In this document: in pieces, positions 1-11,200 of the stretch
Layout of the letters: every line of letters starts with the position of its first letter
Numbering within the stretch: position 1 is the stretch's first letter
DNA from: Eucommia ulmoides
Lineage: Eukaryota > Streptophyta > Magnoliopsida > Garryales > Eucommiaceae
Reading direction: 5' to 3'
Length of the DNA stretch: 64,000 nucleotides
Assembly (NCBI GenBank): GCA_016647705.1
Contig: CM028334.1
Coordinates: 12,123,546-12,187,545, forward strand
The notes under the pieces: model-generated
Told to the model about the DNA's origin: nothing
Database searches by the model: none
What the model saw: the letters and a program-made list of their open reading frames with translations, nothing else
Made by a program: the position numbers and the translations under genes

Positions 1-150
1 CCCACTATGTTGAAAAGTCACCGTTTATATCCAGATTTTGGAATTCTGGTTATATGGTAGCCATTTTTATTTTTTTTTAGATCCAGGGTTTACAACCCTG
101 GTTTTAATTTCAATTTCACCATAAACCCGAGGTTGTGAACCCTCGACCCT
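1..150. repeat. Palindromic GGGTT/AACCC units, left end of MULE region
   Basis: Short hairpin-like units are visible: CCAGGGTTTACAACCCTGG at about 82-100, and CCGAGGTTGTGAACCCTCG just after it. Units of the same design recur at 7640-7780. The two sets bracket a stretch that contains Mutator-like transposase fragments, so they may be subterminal repeats of that element. The true outer end may lie left of the window. Confidence 0.45.
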
Positions 151-421
151 TCATCTCTTCCTCATTTTCTCTGTCTTACTTTCTCTCCTCTTCCATTTCT
201 TTCTTCCTCATTTCTTTCCTCTTCACCATTCAAGGTTGATTGGAAAAAAAATTGAGTTATCAACATTGTAGTTTATAATTAAAAAGGTAATTTTAAAAAC
301 TAATATATTAATCATACGTAATCATTGTTTTAAGAATGTATTTAAAGAATGAAATATTTAATAGTTAATTGTGATAAGTACTTAATTTATAATTATAAAA
401 ACAAGAATTCGACATAATTTT

Positions 422-663
422 AAAGCGAAACAATTTAAAGTAATCATAAATATCTTATTGAAATTAAACTCGATAACAACTTTACTGATTGAATATTCGA
501 ATCTTGTATATTTTGGACTTGGCTTGAGAATTTTGAATTTTTAAAGCGAAACAACTTAAAATAATCATAAATATCATATTGAAATTAAACTCGATAACAA
601 CTTTATTGATTGAATATTCGAATCTCGTATGTTTTAAACTTGGCTTGAGAATTTTGAATTTTG
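422..663. repeat. Two-copy tandem repeat, period 121 bp
   Basis: Two consecutive units (422-542 and 543-663) both begin AAAGCGAAACAA and end near TTGAGAATTTTGAATTTT. They differ by only about ten substitutions. The block lies downstream (minus-strand sense) of the MULE transposase remnant. Nothing in it looks coding. Confidence 0.8.
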
Positions 664-1469
664 TCAACGACATGTTCAATGTATTGGTAATCGTTGGTTG
701 AGTCCTTTAGAGTTCTTGTCGACTAATATCAAAGTATTCTACCTATAGAAAGTAATGAAGACAAAAGCTGTAATTGGAACATTTCTTACACCCTTCAAAT
801 AATTGTTGAATACCTCAGCGTAATTGGTCATAATTACGCCCCAACATTTACCATTATCGTGTTCCCTAGTCCATATCTGCAGTGGTTGGTCATCCAACCA
901 CTTTTTCGCCTGACGATCTAATTTTCCAATCTCTTTCATAATGGAATCGAACTTACGAACTTGCGACGCAGTACTCGCCTTCCAAACAAGATCTTTCAAC
1001 TATTGATTTATGAAGCAGTTGTTGAAATTGCTGTAAAGGCGGCGTAGACAATATCGGTAATACCAAACAGGCTTGTTTAGTTGATAGAGCCATAAATTCT
1101 GCACCGCACTTAGAATGGTGGTGTGTGTGTCCGATATCAACGTCACCTCCAGATGATTTTGAACAATACGACACTTAAGCATCAAAATGAACCAAGCCCA
1201 ACCGTGGATGTTCTCCTGGGGTAAATGAAGTAGTTTTTCGCAAATGTTGTAGCAGGAGCGGGATATTCTTTTATTTAAATAAAAAAAGGTAGTCGCGAAA
1301 GCCAAAGGATAACACTTGTTCGACAGTGTCATTCCAATGGCAATTAAGATCTTATTGTCGTATTTACCGTACAAATGGATGTCGTTAATTGTGACGACAT
1401 GTTGACAATATTTTCATTCAACAACTAATGGTTTGAATGCCCAGAACACCATATCAAATATTGAATAAC

Positions 1470-2395
1470 CAGGCTAAGTAGTCAGAACAATACTTTACTC
1501 AACAATCATGATACGGAACTCACTAAGAATTAGTAAGACCCGAAACCAAGTTAGGATTTCTTCGCAAATGATCGAACTAAATTTAGATTTGAAACGAAGA
1601 ATACAAGAAAATACAGAAAGTTGATAGATTACCTTAACCTAAAGTTTATGAACGAAACGCAAACCAACAATATAAGTAATGATCTTGACCCAATAATTAT
1701 TACGAATCACGAACCAAAGATATAGGGTTTGAACTCCACAAGAAATTCTTGATAAATTTAAGAAAAGTTATCTGAAGAACTTAAGAGAAAGCTCTCACAA
1801 TTGTATTGATAAAAAAATAATGTGTTTTCTCTATGTAATACAACTCTTTTAAATAAACGGCTAACAACAAAGGAAAATCCTAGATAGTGAATAGTGCAGT
1901 AATGGTGAATAGTGCGACTACAATAAAAAAAACAAAAAAAAAACCGTAGTGTCTCACACTACAAGACAAAAAAAAAAAAAAAGAATAAGAAAGCTTTTTA
2001 TCTTGCCTTATACTCCTAGTTTAAAAAGGAAAAGTTTAATTGACAATCATTCCTTACAAATCATCAACTAAAATACCAAAATTAAATTAAAAGACTAATA
2101 AATAAAATAAATATGATGAATTTTCATGGTCCTCCTTAGCCCATTTAAGTTCATGTCTAAGCCCATTCCCTTGCCTTGATAAGATGGATTAGGTCTTAAT
2201 TATCCGATAGACCTAATTTGAGTTTAACTATTGAAGACATGGGCCAAGTCTCTTGAATTAGCCCATTAAGTGATGCTTTGGTCTTCTTGGATCTTACCCT
2301 AGTAATAGGCCCAAGTGGAACATGTAACGGATCCTTTGATGGTGCTCGTTGATTTTCATCACAATTGTCCCCGGATTAAAGTGTTACAACACCAA
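1470..2395 (-). mobile_element. Retroelement debris inside the MULE
   Basis: This stretch interrupts the MULE reading between its DNA-binding and catalytic parts. Read on the minus strand from about 2380 it contains LHVPLGPITRVRSKK, which resembles the GPITRxRxK segment often found in plant LTR-retrotransposon polyprotein ends. The rest is AT-rich and LTR-like, with A-runs near 1960-1990. No paired LTRs or target duplication were found, so class and limits are tentative. Confidence 0.4.
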
Positions 2396-3334
2396 CATGA
2401 ACTTTGGCAACTTTCGATACAATTCGTCTCAATCTCTGAACAAAGTCTCGATGACTTCAGATCTAGCTAACTAAGCCTTTCGGTAGGAGATGGTGAATCC
2501 CTGAGACTCTTTTATAGAAACAACAATAACACCTATCTTTAATTCTGGATCCTCTTTGATTTGTCCAAGTATTAAGTTAAAAATGACAGCCAAATCCAAA
2601 TTCTATGATCCAAAGCCGTGTGATTGTAGAAACACGTGTGATGCCCATTGTACTGTGTAATCTGAAACATGCCGTGACTTTTTTCAGAACCACCAGCAAT
2701 CTCCAACCGTATCCATGCTTGCATTTAATCGACCAAACTTTTGGATGCGTTTTCCTCACACAAAACTCTTAGTTTTTTCATGACATGGTAATACTTCACA
2801 GTATTCTGAAGATGTTGCTTGTCCTTAAAGACCATATTAGTACGGAATTCGTCCATTTTCGTTGTCCAAAAATTCTTTCACAACTTCGGCTCGTACTTCA
2901 CCATGTCATCGTCGTTACCCCATTCCAATTAATCATAAAATAGAATAACCCTGTGCAACTCCAATTGTTCACTCTTTTACCCGCTTGACCCAACATCTAA
3001 ATCTTTGTCTCTATCTTCTTTATTCTCTTCAGGCTCTAAAGCAATACCCTTATCTAACTCTGCTTCTAACATGTCGCGATGCCTATCAATTGTATTTAAC
3101 TCACCCTCCACGTTCCCATTATACATACAACAATAATTACTTGTGTTGTCATGCGGTGGACTAGTTGGCAAATAATAGTGATGTGAAGAGGTAAAACTGG
3201 TGCCATGATCACGGTCAATCATACTATGAAAATGATATTGTTCTGGAATGTAGGGGGTAGGACGGTATAATTAGATTGAATTACTTGGGGGTGTGACATG
3301 GGAATACTATAGACGAAAAATTATCCGTCATACT

Positions 3335-5615
3335 TGACACGCCCTGATTTTCCGAAAGGAAAATGATATGAAATATTAAACGTAAAATAAGGAGTTTTTA
3401 AATCATCAATTTTCTCAAAAAAGTACTAAGGCCATTTTAAAACAAGAAGTCACCACCTAGCATTGAATTTAAATGGTACGCTAGGTCACCAAATTTTTTG
3501 AGAACAATTTCAAAGATCTAAGTAAAAATTAACTCTAAAATACTGTTAAATCAAATATTCATTTAAAGAGCTTGGGGGTCGGTTACGCTCGGAGAAGGTG
3601 TTAAACACCCCAAAACGCCCGTCCAAAAACGGTAATTTATGTCTAATGAAGTTCAATTAGTTTAAATCCGAACGTTTTATTTTATTTTGAAATCTTTTTC
3701 TTCTTACGAAATCTTTCTAGTATTTTTAAAAAATAAGATGAGAAGTTTTTTTATTTTTTGGAATGTTCCCTGAGATGACTTCTTATCAAATAGTAAAGAT
3801 TCGATAAGGATAATTCTAGGTGGTGGTTTTATGTATATTTTCGAGGGATTTCTTTAATTTAAATGGACAAACTAAACTAAGTGAAAAAGTATGAATGTAT
3901 GAATATGAACACAAAAATTAAGCTAGCATGATATGAATTTAATTCTATTGATGTAAGAGTGTATGTAATGACCTAAAAACAACTCATATGATTTTTATGC
4001 AAGAATAGTTTTAATTTAAACGTACCAATGCAAATAGTATAAATATGAGAATAAATCATAAAAACTACATGAATTAAGATGATAATATGTGACAAAGATT
4101 TAATTTTCTAATATATATATATATATATATGAAAAGTGCAAGTGGTGTACATATCGTATACTAAAATGAGAAAATATGGCATAGACTATGAAATCTAGAG
4201 TAAACTATATGTAGTGAAATATGAGAAGTGTAGGCGGTGAAAGTAACCTAAATTTGTCGTCTAAATGAAACGAAAAATAAATATACAAGATGTCGTGAGG
4301 TAAATGCAAATGACATCTATTTTTAAATTTTACCCAATTAATTCAAAGAAATCTCGTTTTGAAATTCCTTCAAATCCTATGGAGATGAGAATCAAGGGAG
4401 GATCGAGGAAACAAGTTTGTCAGAATTAATCTTTCTAAAACTTTAGCGGAATCCCACGAAAAAATATATCGAAAGAAGAGATTTCTTAAAACCAAACGTT
4501 TTTAAATACTACTCTATTTGGGGAATTAAAATGAGGTTATGGAAAATTCTCTCACAATTTATCAAATTGTTGAATTAATCATAAGGTTTGTAAGCATTAA
4601 TTCTTACAAACTAAGATTTTTTTTTTAATTATTATTATTATTATTTTTTATTTTATTTTTTTGGTTTTTATTAAAAAAAAAAGTAAAAGAAAAAAACATA
4701 AAAAAAAAAATTAAACATCCTTCACTTAACGCTCGAGAATTAAGTTTAAGTACAAATAACTCGTCCTGGCGTTTTCATCGGATGACTTATTTTTTAATTT
4801 TTTAATTTTTTTTAATAAATTGCAACAAAATAAAAATAATATATATATATAAACCAACAAGATATAAAGTGTCATCGTCTAACACTTGGAGATTCATATT
4901 GAGAACAAGAAACCTCGTCCCGACTTTTTCATTGAGTCATCAGACAATTGTAAAGGAAATAAACTTGTAAGAATTTAAATTGCGAGAACAAAAGAAATAA
5001 TGAAAAAATTAAAAATTAGAAAACATACCTATTCTGGTCAAGATGCCCGATACTTGGGTTTTTCCTCTCTTGCAAACAGCTTTCCGAAAAGGCTCTCGCT
5101 GAGAATTACTCTCTAAGAAGGTTTTTTCTCTCAATTTCTAAATGAATAAACTAGAAGGAGGAGAGTTCTATTTGTAGGAAAAGGTCTGGCGTGAAAAACA
5201 CTTAGGAAACCTTAAAATTAAGTCTAGCCGCCTAAAACTCAATCCAAGTTGGATGGGAAAGGGTAAAATTAGGAAAACAACTTAAAATAGAATTTTCTGG
5301 AACATGGGCGCGTGATTTCACATCCTCTCATTCGGCTGACACGTGGCGCCCTCCTTTGTCATCTCTCTTTCTTTCTTTTCCTCTCTCTCTCTCGGCTGAT
5401 GGGTGGCCCCACCCATTTTCTCTCGCTTTATTTCTTTTTCCTATTTTTCCATTTTTCTTAATTTTATTTTCTTTTTTTTCTTTCTATTTTCTTCTTTTCT
5501 TTTTATTTTCTCATTTTTTTCTATTTTGAATTTTCTGAAAATGAAATAAAAAATAAAGTAAACAGTAAAAATTAAATCAAATTTTTTGCGGGACGATCAA
5601 AATATCGTGTCTACA
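3335..5615. mobile_element. Solo LTR (~2.28 kb), inserted in the MULE
   Basis: The unit starts TGACACGCCCTGATTTTCC and ends GTGTCTACA, giving TG...CA termini. The flanking pentamers are ATACT on the left (3330-3334) and ACACT on the right (5616-5620), a target duplication with one change. No protein-coding segment is visible inside. The interior has a (TA)n tract near 4112-4130 and long A/T and pyrimidine runs near 4618-4700 and 5340-5520. MULE coding sequence resumes on both sides. Lineage is not assigned. Confidence 0.7.
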
Positions 5616-6764
5616 ACACTTAATACTATACGGATTAAAACTCTGAGTTATTAATTGGGTAAAATGACTAGGTTGGGGAAAAAATTGTATCGTGATCAAA
5701 TGCTCGTTCAACCTCTACATACACCTCAACAACAAGAAGTGATGGTATACTAAGAAGTAACTCAAGCGTTTGGTGTAATGTTGAATCGTCCTTGATAGAA
5801 AATAACGTATATTTAAAATTTCCCACCATACGAGCCATCGATATCCTACACTTTAATTTCAGATTCTCATTAGTCTCATCCTCAAGGACAAACGATTGTA
5901 ATATCCCAATCAATTCATTTAAGGTTGTTCCCCTACGGACCACCAAATTTTTTATTGCAGAGATACCGTAAGACACTCCAAACTCAGTCAGTTCCTTCCA
6001 ATATTCTACCACCCCAATAAAATAACAACTTAACGTTTTCCATTTCCAACGCTTATTATTTCACAAGCCAATACAAAATAATAAAATATTATCGTCAATT
6101 AAAGCTCAATCACAGTTGAAATTATTTCTCATCTATCAAATCTTCAATTAAACCATCAAGTTTTAAAGTGGAGGGAATAAAATTATACAAGATAAAACTA
6201 AATTGCACTTTTTACCCCTTAAATTTTTAACTTTGAAATATAAATTAGAAATACATTATATAATCATACCAAACTTTCAAAATCATATTTGAATAGCTAA
6301 ATAACTAATTATAACTATAACTAAATCTTTACAACTAATTAACAAAAGATGGATTACATCACTACATCTTTATCACTGATTAACACATATACATAACTAA
6401 ATATTACAAAAAATATATAATTATAACTAAAATCTAATACCAACAATTAACAACATTTTTAAAAATTAAGTAAAACAAAAAACCTAAACAACCTAAGACT
6501 ACAAACAAAGTATATTAACAAAAACTAAGACAATTATACTATAACAAAAACCAAACAAACAAACTAACAAACTAACCAAACAACCTAAACAAAAAACAAA
6601 CAAATAAACTACAAACAAATAAACAATAAAACTAACAAACAAAAAAATTACCATCAAACCCCTAAACCCTAAACAAACAAATTGAAGAACAAAAACTAAA
6701 ACAAGCAAAAGAAATAACCTCAAATATTAGACGACGGCAGAGCAGCGCTAGTGGCGGCAAATCA

Positions 6765-7459
6765 GTTGGAGTGTTCTTGACAACCCCACCTAGCATGAGG
6801 TTAAATTGTGTGTTAGGTCATCGGAATTTTAAAAATCTGTTTTTATTTTGAAATGACTCAAGTTTTGACTCGAAAAATAGTTGGTGTTTTACCTATGATT
6901 TCTTTAAGGTTCAAGGCTCGGTTATATTCAGGGAAGGTTTTTGGCACCTCAAGATATCCATTCGTAGACGATACCTTAGTCTAAATAGATGGTCATGTTT
7001 AAACAAGTTCAAGTAACTTCATTTGGTTTTGTTTAACACAATAATTTCCTTTTTCATCTTTATTTTTTGTATTTTTATGCATTTTTAATGTAAGGAAAGT
7101 AATTAAAAGTTTACTTATCTATCAATAGCAGCAGATTTAAAAAAAATTAAATGAAAACTATTTTTATTTTTTATTTTTTTATATTGCCTGAACCTGTAAA
7201 GGTTGCTTATGTATCCCAATTTTTGTGGAGAATCAAGTCGAAACATAGTTCACCATTTTCAAGATGACTTTGTTTAAAATAGGTGACCGAACTCATACAT
7301 GAGTTGCCTACGTATCTTAGATAGCTGAGAATCAGGTTAGCACGTAGTTTATTTTAAAATGACTTTTTGTTTTGTTTTTATTTTTTATGAGATAAGGACA
7401 TGAATCACACCGAATAATAAGTGGATATACACTTTTGATTTTGTCAAGAACACTCTAAC
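6765..7459. repeat. 695-bp unit bounded by 19-bp inverted repeats
   Basis: The left end reads GTTGGAGTGTTCTTGACAA and the right end is its reverse complement with one mismatch (GTTAGAG for GTTGGAG). The interior resembles plant LTR leader DNA. A piece near 6787-6830 (CACCTAGCAT...TTAGGTCA) resembles the start region of the 3335 solo LTR, and two imperfect repeats contain the GCCTACGTATC / GAATCA / ACGTAGTT pattern (7200-7260 and 7300-7355). No coding potential was seen. It could be a small DNA transposon or a rearranged LTR fragment. Confidence 0.5.
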
Positions 7460-7629
7460 TGAACTCACTTTCTTAGGCAAGTTTAGTGTTTAGGTTTAGG
7501 TTATTAATTTGAAAAGAAAAGAAAATATATAGTATATGTGTTAGTCTTACTCATAACTAAGAAAACAGAAACATTTCTAAAGAAGGTGCATACTTATCCC
7601 TAAAAAAATATTTGTGACCTCCGAGTTTA

Positions 7630-7780
7630 GTGAAAATTCTAACATAAAATTGAGGTTGACAACCCCGATTTTAAACAAAAAAGAATATTTCATACCGTAT
7701 GATTGGGGTTTTGAACCCCGGTTATAAACGACTTCCTTTTTCCGGGATTCATAACCCCAACTTATAATAATTTGGTAAAT
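7630..7780. repeat. Palindromic GGGTT/AACCC units, right end of MULE region
   Basis: Three units are visible: TTGAGGTTGACAACCCCGA, GGGGTTTTGAACCCCGG and CCGGGATTCATAACCCCAA. They match the design of the units at 1-150. They stand about 0.5 kb upstream of the phosphatase start codon. Confidence 0.5.
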
Positions 7781-8271
7781 AAATTTTTTATACTCGTTTT
7801 TTAGTAAAAAAGTAATAAAAATCTTCTCAAAAAGAAAGGTTCAAATGTCCACGTGGATATACCGTCGCCCTTGGATCCCAAATCGTAGTAGGTAAGACTA
7901 ACGCCCAAGTTCGAAAATTGCACCTGCGAAACACAAAGGTTTCTCTAAGTATTTCCATTTTAGCTTTAGAAAATTAAACGCACGATCTGCAGGTGGTCTT
8001 GTCCGCATCGGGCAACAGCCATCAGGTATAAATTGGCGAAAATCGCAGATCTCAGCACCGAGGAGAAGAATCAGAACAATCAAAAAAACTCCATTTTCAT
8101 ATCATTCTCCCATTTTCATTGTTTCGAACAACAAATAATCACGTACGTATTCGCATGCACAGTGATTTCTTTATTTTTTAAACTTAATCTGTCAATTACT
8201 GCTTTTGTGTGAGTTGGGTTGTGTATGATTCGCGTAACGCTTATTGATGGGCCAGATTTCAATTACTAATA
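7781..8271 (+). promoter_or_regulatory. Promoter and leader of phosphoserine phosphatase
   Basis: About 0.5 kb separates the last MULE-edge palindrome from the ATG. A TATA-like GTATAAAT occurs near 8024-8031, about 245 nt before the ATG, compatible with a leader that covers the segment from about 8055. No other element is claimed. Confidence 0.35.
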
Positions 8272-11200
8272 ATGGCAGATTTGATGGAAGGGTTGATGAG
8301 TTTGCGAATCAACCCTGTTCGTGCTTATAGTAAGCAACAAATCCTTAATTCCGTTCCTGTATTTTCTCGATCCGCGACGGGAAGAGTTTATATATCTCCA
8401 ATTGGATTGATGAGAAATCCCAAATCATTGAAGTCAGTAGCTGCTTCAGTTCAGCCGATAGAGGCTGCGGCAACCGGCCGCCTCGACAACACATTACCGT
8501 CCAAAGGTTCTATCTATGAACTCATATAATCTTCATTAAATGTCTATGTTTTTTTTTTTTTGGTTTTACGGTAAGATGTGTCTCGGTTAGCATACGCACA
8601 CCTCACTAATCACCTCATCAGACGAACTTAGGGTGCACTCCCCCCACATTGGCATGGTGTATTCCGGATTATATGCAAGATTTAATTCCCGGAGGTATAC
8701 TCTTAAGAACTTGATATGATTGACAATTCAATTGCGTTTAAAGTTGAACCGGTGAAAAAATATTGTTGTTTGTGAAAGGATTGTAGGTTCAGCTGACTGG
8801 ATTGACTGTGTTATTGCTTGAGTTGAGAGATCAGAGTTAGCAGAATTTGATAGAGTGCCCAAACCATTTCTCGCCTTGGCACTATATGGTTTTAAGTTGA
8901 AAGTTTCTAACATGGTATCAGAGCGAAGGTTATGAGAATTAATCTCTCGTTCCCTCGTAGTGAAATCATTTGTGCAAGTTGGGAACTGTATATTTCTCAT
9001 CATTTCCTCGTAATCAAATCATATGTGCAAACCGAGAGTTGCACTTAGGGCTGGATGTTAGATTCTTGTCCCATATCGATCATTTGAGAATACCCAAACT
9101 ACTATATAAATCAAAGGAGTTACCCCACGTGGCACCATTTGGTTTTAAGTTGGAACCTCCTAACAGGTGGGGACTAAAATTTATCAATTTTTTCTCAAAA
9201 AAAGGTGGGAATGAAGGTGCTATTGTTTCGAAGGGGGGGGTGGGGGGGGGGGGGGGGGGGGTTCAGTTCTCCACTGTATAAGGTGGATACCCCACAGCTA
9301 ACATTGTGCTAACATTGATCAACATGAATATCTTTAATTGTAGAACTTTTCCTGGTAAATAAAAAGTTAGTATGCCAAGTGCCAACCATTATGCTACTCC
9401 TCGACTTTGATCTTCATTCATAATTTGCTTATGAAATTTAGGTTTTGCTTATGTTATAGAAACATAGCTACACTTTTTTCTATATAGTATCAAACTCTAA
9501 CAGAAGCCTAAACCATGCGCACTACATTTCCCATTCCACATACCAAAACCCTGGCTTTTCAAGTGAAAGTAGGAGTTCAAACCTGAAACAACCGCTGTCA
9601 TTTTCATAATACCGGAGATATCCTTTATCTTTTTGGATTGGTTGCCTATAGCACCCTTTATCATCTTTTGTTGACAAAAATACTCTCGCAACAAAATATT
9701 TTAAATTTTTATTTTCTATTTTCTACTTTCTCCCTCTCTTGTTTTCTATTTTTACTTTTATTCTATATTTTTTGTTTTATTTTTGTTTTAATTTTTTGTA
9801 TGGTTTTTTGTAGAAAATAAAAAAAATGGAAAGTAAAAATTTAGAAAACAAAATGCAAAAAATAAATAAAATGGAAAAATGGGATTTGAAAAATAAAAAG
9901 ATTTTTTTTTTTTTTTTTTTTTTTTAATTTTAAAGTTTCCTAATATTTTTTATTTTTATTTTTTTAATTTTAAAATTTTCTTTTTGGTTTATTTTATGTT
10001 TTCTAATTTTTTACTTTTATTTTCTATAACGACCATATAAAAGATAAAGAAATAAAAATAAAACAATTAAAATAAAATAGAAAATACGGAACAACCGCAA
10101 AAAATAAAAAATAGAAAATGAAAAAGAAAGATAAATAGTAGAAATAGAAAATAAAAATTAGAAAATAAAAGAATAAGAAGAAAATGTGTTACAAAGGTAT
10201 TTCTGTCAACAAAATGTGATAAGGGGTTTATTAGGTATTATGAAAATAATAGGGGATAATCTTGGTATTTGTCAAAATAACAAGAGGTGTCTTAGGTATA
10301 AACTTGTGAAAATAAATTGGTAGAGTTTTTTTATTTTACTTTTTTTTTTAACTAATTACTGAAATTTGCTTCTAAAGCTTTTCACAATTTAAAACTTAAA
10401 ACGGTTAGTGATGATGGTGCCTCGCATTTTTTTTAGAGGTTCTTGATGTGTGGAGAAATGCGGATGCCGTATGCTTTGATGTGGATAGCACGGTTTGCCT
10501 GGATGAAGGCATTGATGAACTTGCGGAATTCTGTGGAGCTGGAGAGGCTGTTGCAGAATGGACCACTAGGTTTGCATGTGCTTTACAATAGAAATATATA
10601 TACTTGTGTTAAGGGAAATTTTTTAATAAATTCTTAATGTTTCTTTTTTACTCTGGGGTTCTTAGTATATAGTCCTCTACTTTTGGGTTTTAAATTTATT
10701 TATTCTATTTAGAGATCAATTTGTTTTTTAGTTCTTACCAACTTATTTTCAACTTATTTTTCGTCCTCACCAAGATTTTAGTTAGCATTAACTTTGATAT
10801 TAAATGCAAATTCCACATCTAATTAACATAACTAGATAAATTCAACCTACTTGACGTTAACTGAAGGACTAAAAACTTATTAGAAGGATTTAAAAATCAA
10901 GAGAAAAAAGTTAAAATAACAAATTACAAGTGACTTGCTTCAACGTCAATCAACTAATTTTCCTTTTTTTCCCAGGGCAATGAGTGGTTCTGTTCCTTTT
11001 GAAGAAGCTTTGGCTGCCAGATTATCTCTATTTAACCCTTCCTTGGCTCAAGTCCAGGATTTCCTAGAGAAGAGACCTCCAAGGTGTTATGGCTACATCT
11101 TTTTAATAATCTGCCATGTACATTAGGTTTCCCTCGTTTACTTTAAGGTCGTGTTTTCATGGCATGGAATTTAAGCCTTGGAATAGGAATTACAAATGGA

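Larger units (their letters stand above)
739..6012 (-). pseudogene. MULE transposase, fragmented
   Basis: There are three separated parts, read on the minus strand. Part 1 (6012-5668, 114 codons) resembles the N-terminal domain of plant MULE proteins; it has the segment ARMVGNFKYTLFSIKDD and an LYVEVE-like end (VEVYVEVE). Part 2 (3222 to about 2400) has an acidic linker and then the MuDR-type DNA-binding region, with CKHGYGWRL, an HTC-type motif (GHHTCFYNH, frameshifted) and the SYRKA/AKVHV region. Part 3 (about 1450-739) is the catalytic MULE domain: VFWAFKPLV, then HLYGKYDNKILIAIG, LISDTHTTILSAV, then LVWKASTASQVRKFDSIMK. The expected DGT at the first catalytic Asp reads ND here. Frameshifts, stops and insertions show that it is dead. 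The family call is firm; exact ends are not. Confidence 0.8.
1..7780 (-). mobile_element. Decayed Mutator-like element (MULE), minus strand
   Basis: The extent is inferred from three MULE-type protein segments in the same orientation and order (about 6012-5668, 3222-2400 and 1450-739), plus similar palindromic units at both edges. The element is broken by a solo LTR at 3335-5615 and by retroelement debris at about 1470-2395. The remaining stretches (6013-6764, 7460-7620) are AT-rich with no recognisable genes. The segments are certain as MULE-like. The outer boundaries are uncertain, because no clean long terminal inverted repeat or 9-bp target duplication was established. Confidence 0.5.

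Noticed and set aside
6499-6723. Minus-strand open frame of 74 residues rich in Leu/Val/Phe, membrane-protein-like
   Set aside because: The DNA is a low-complexity AAAC/AAAT repeat; the hydrophobic translation follows from composition alone.
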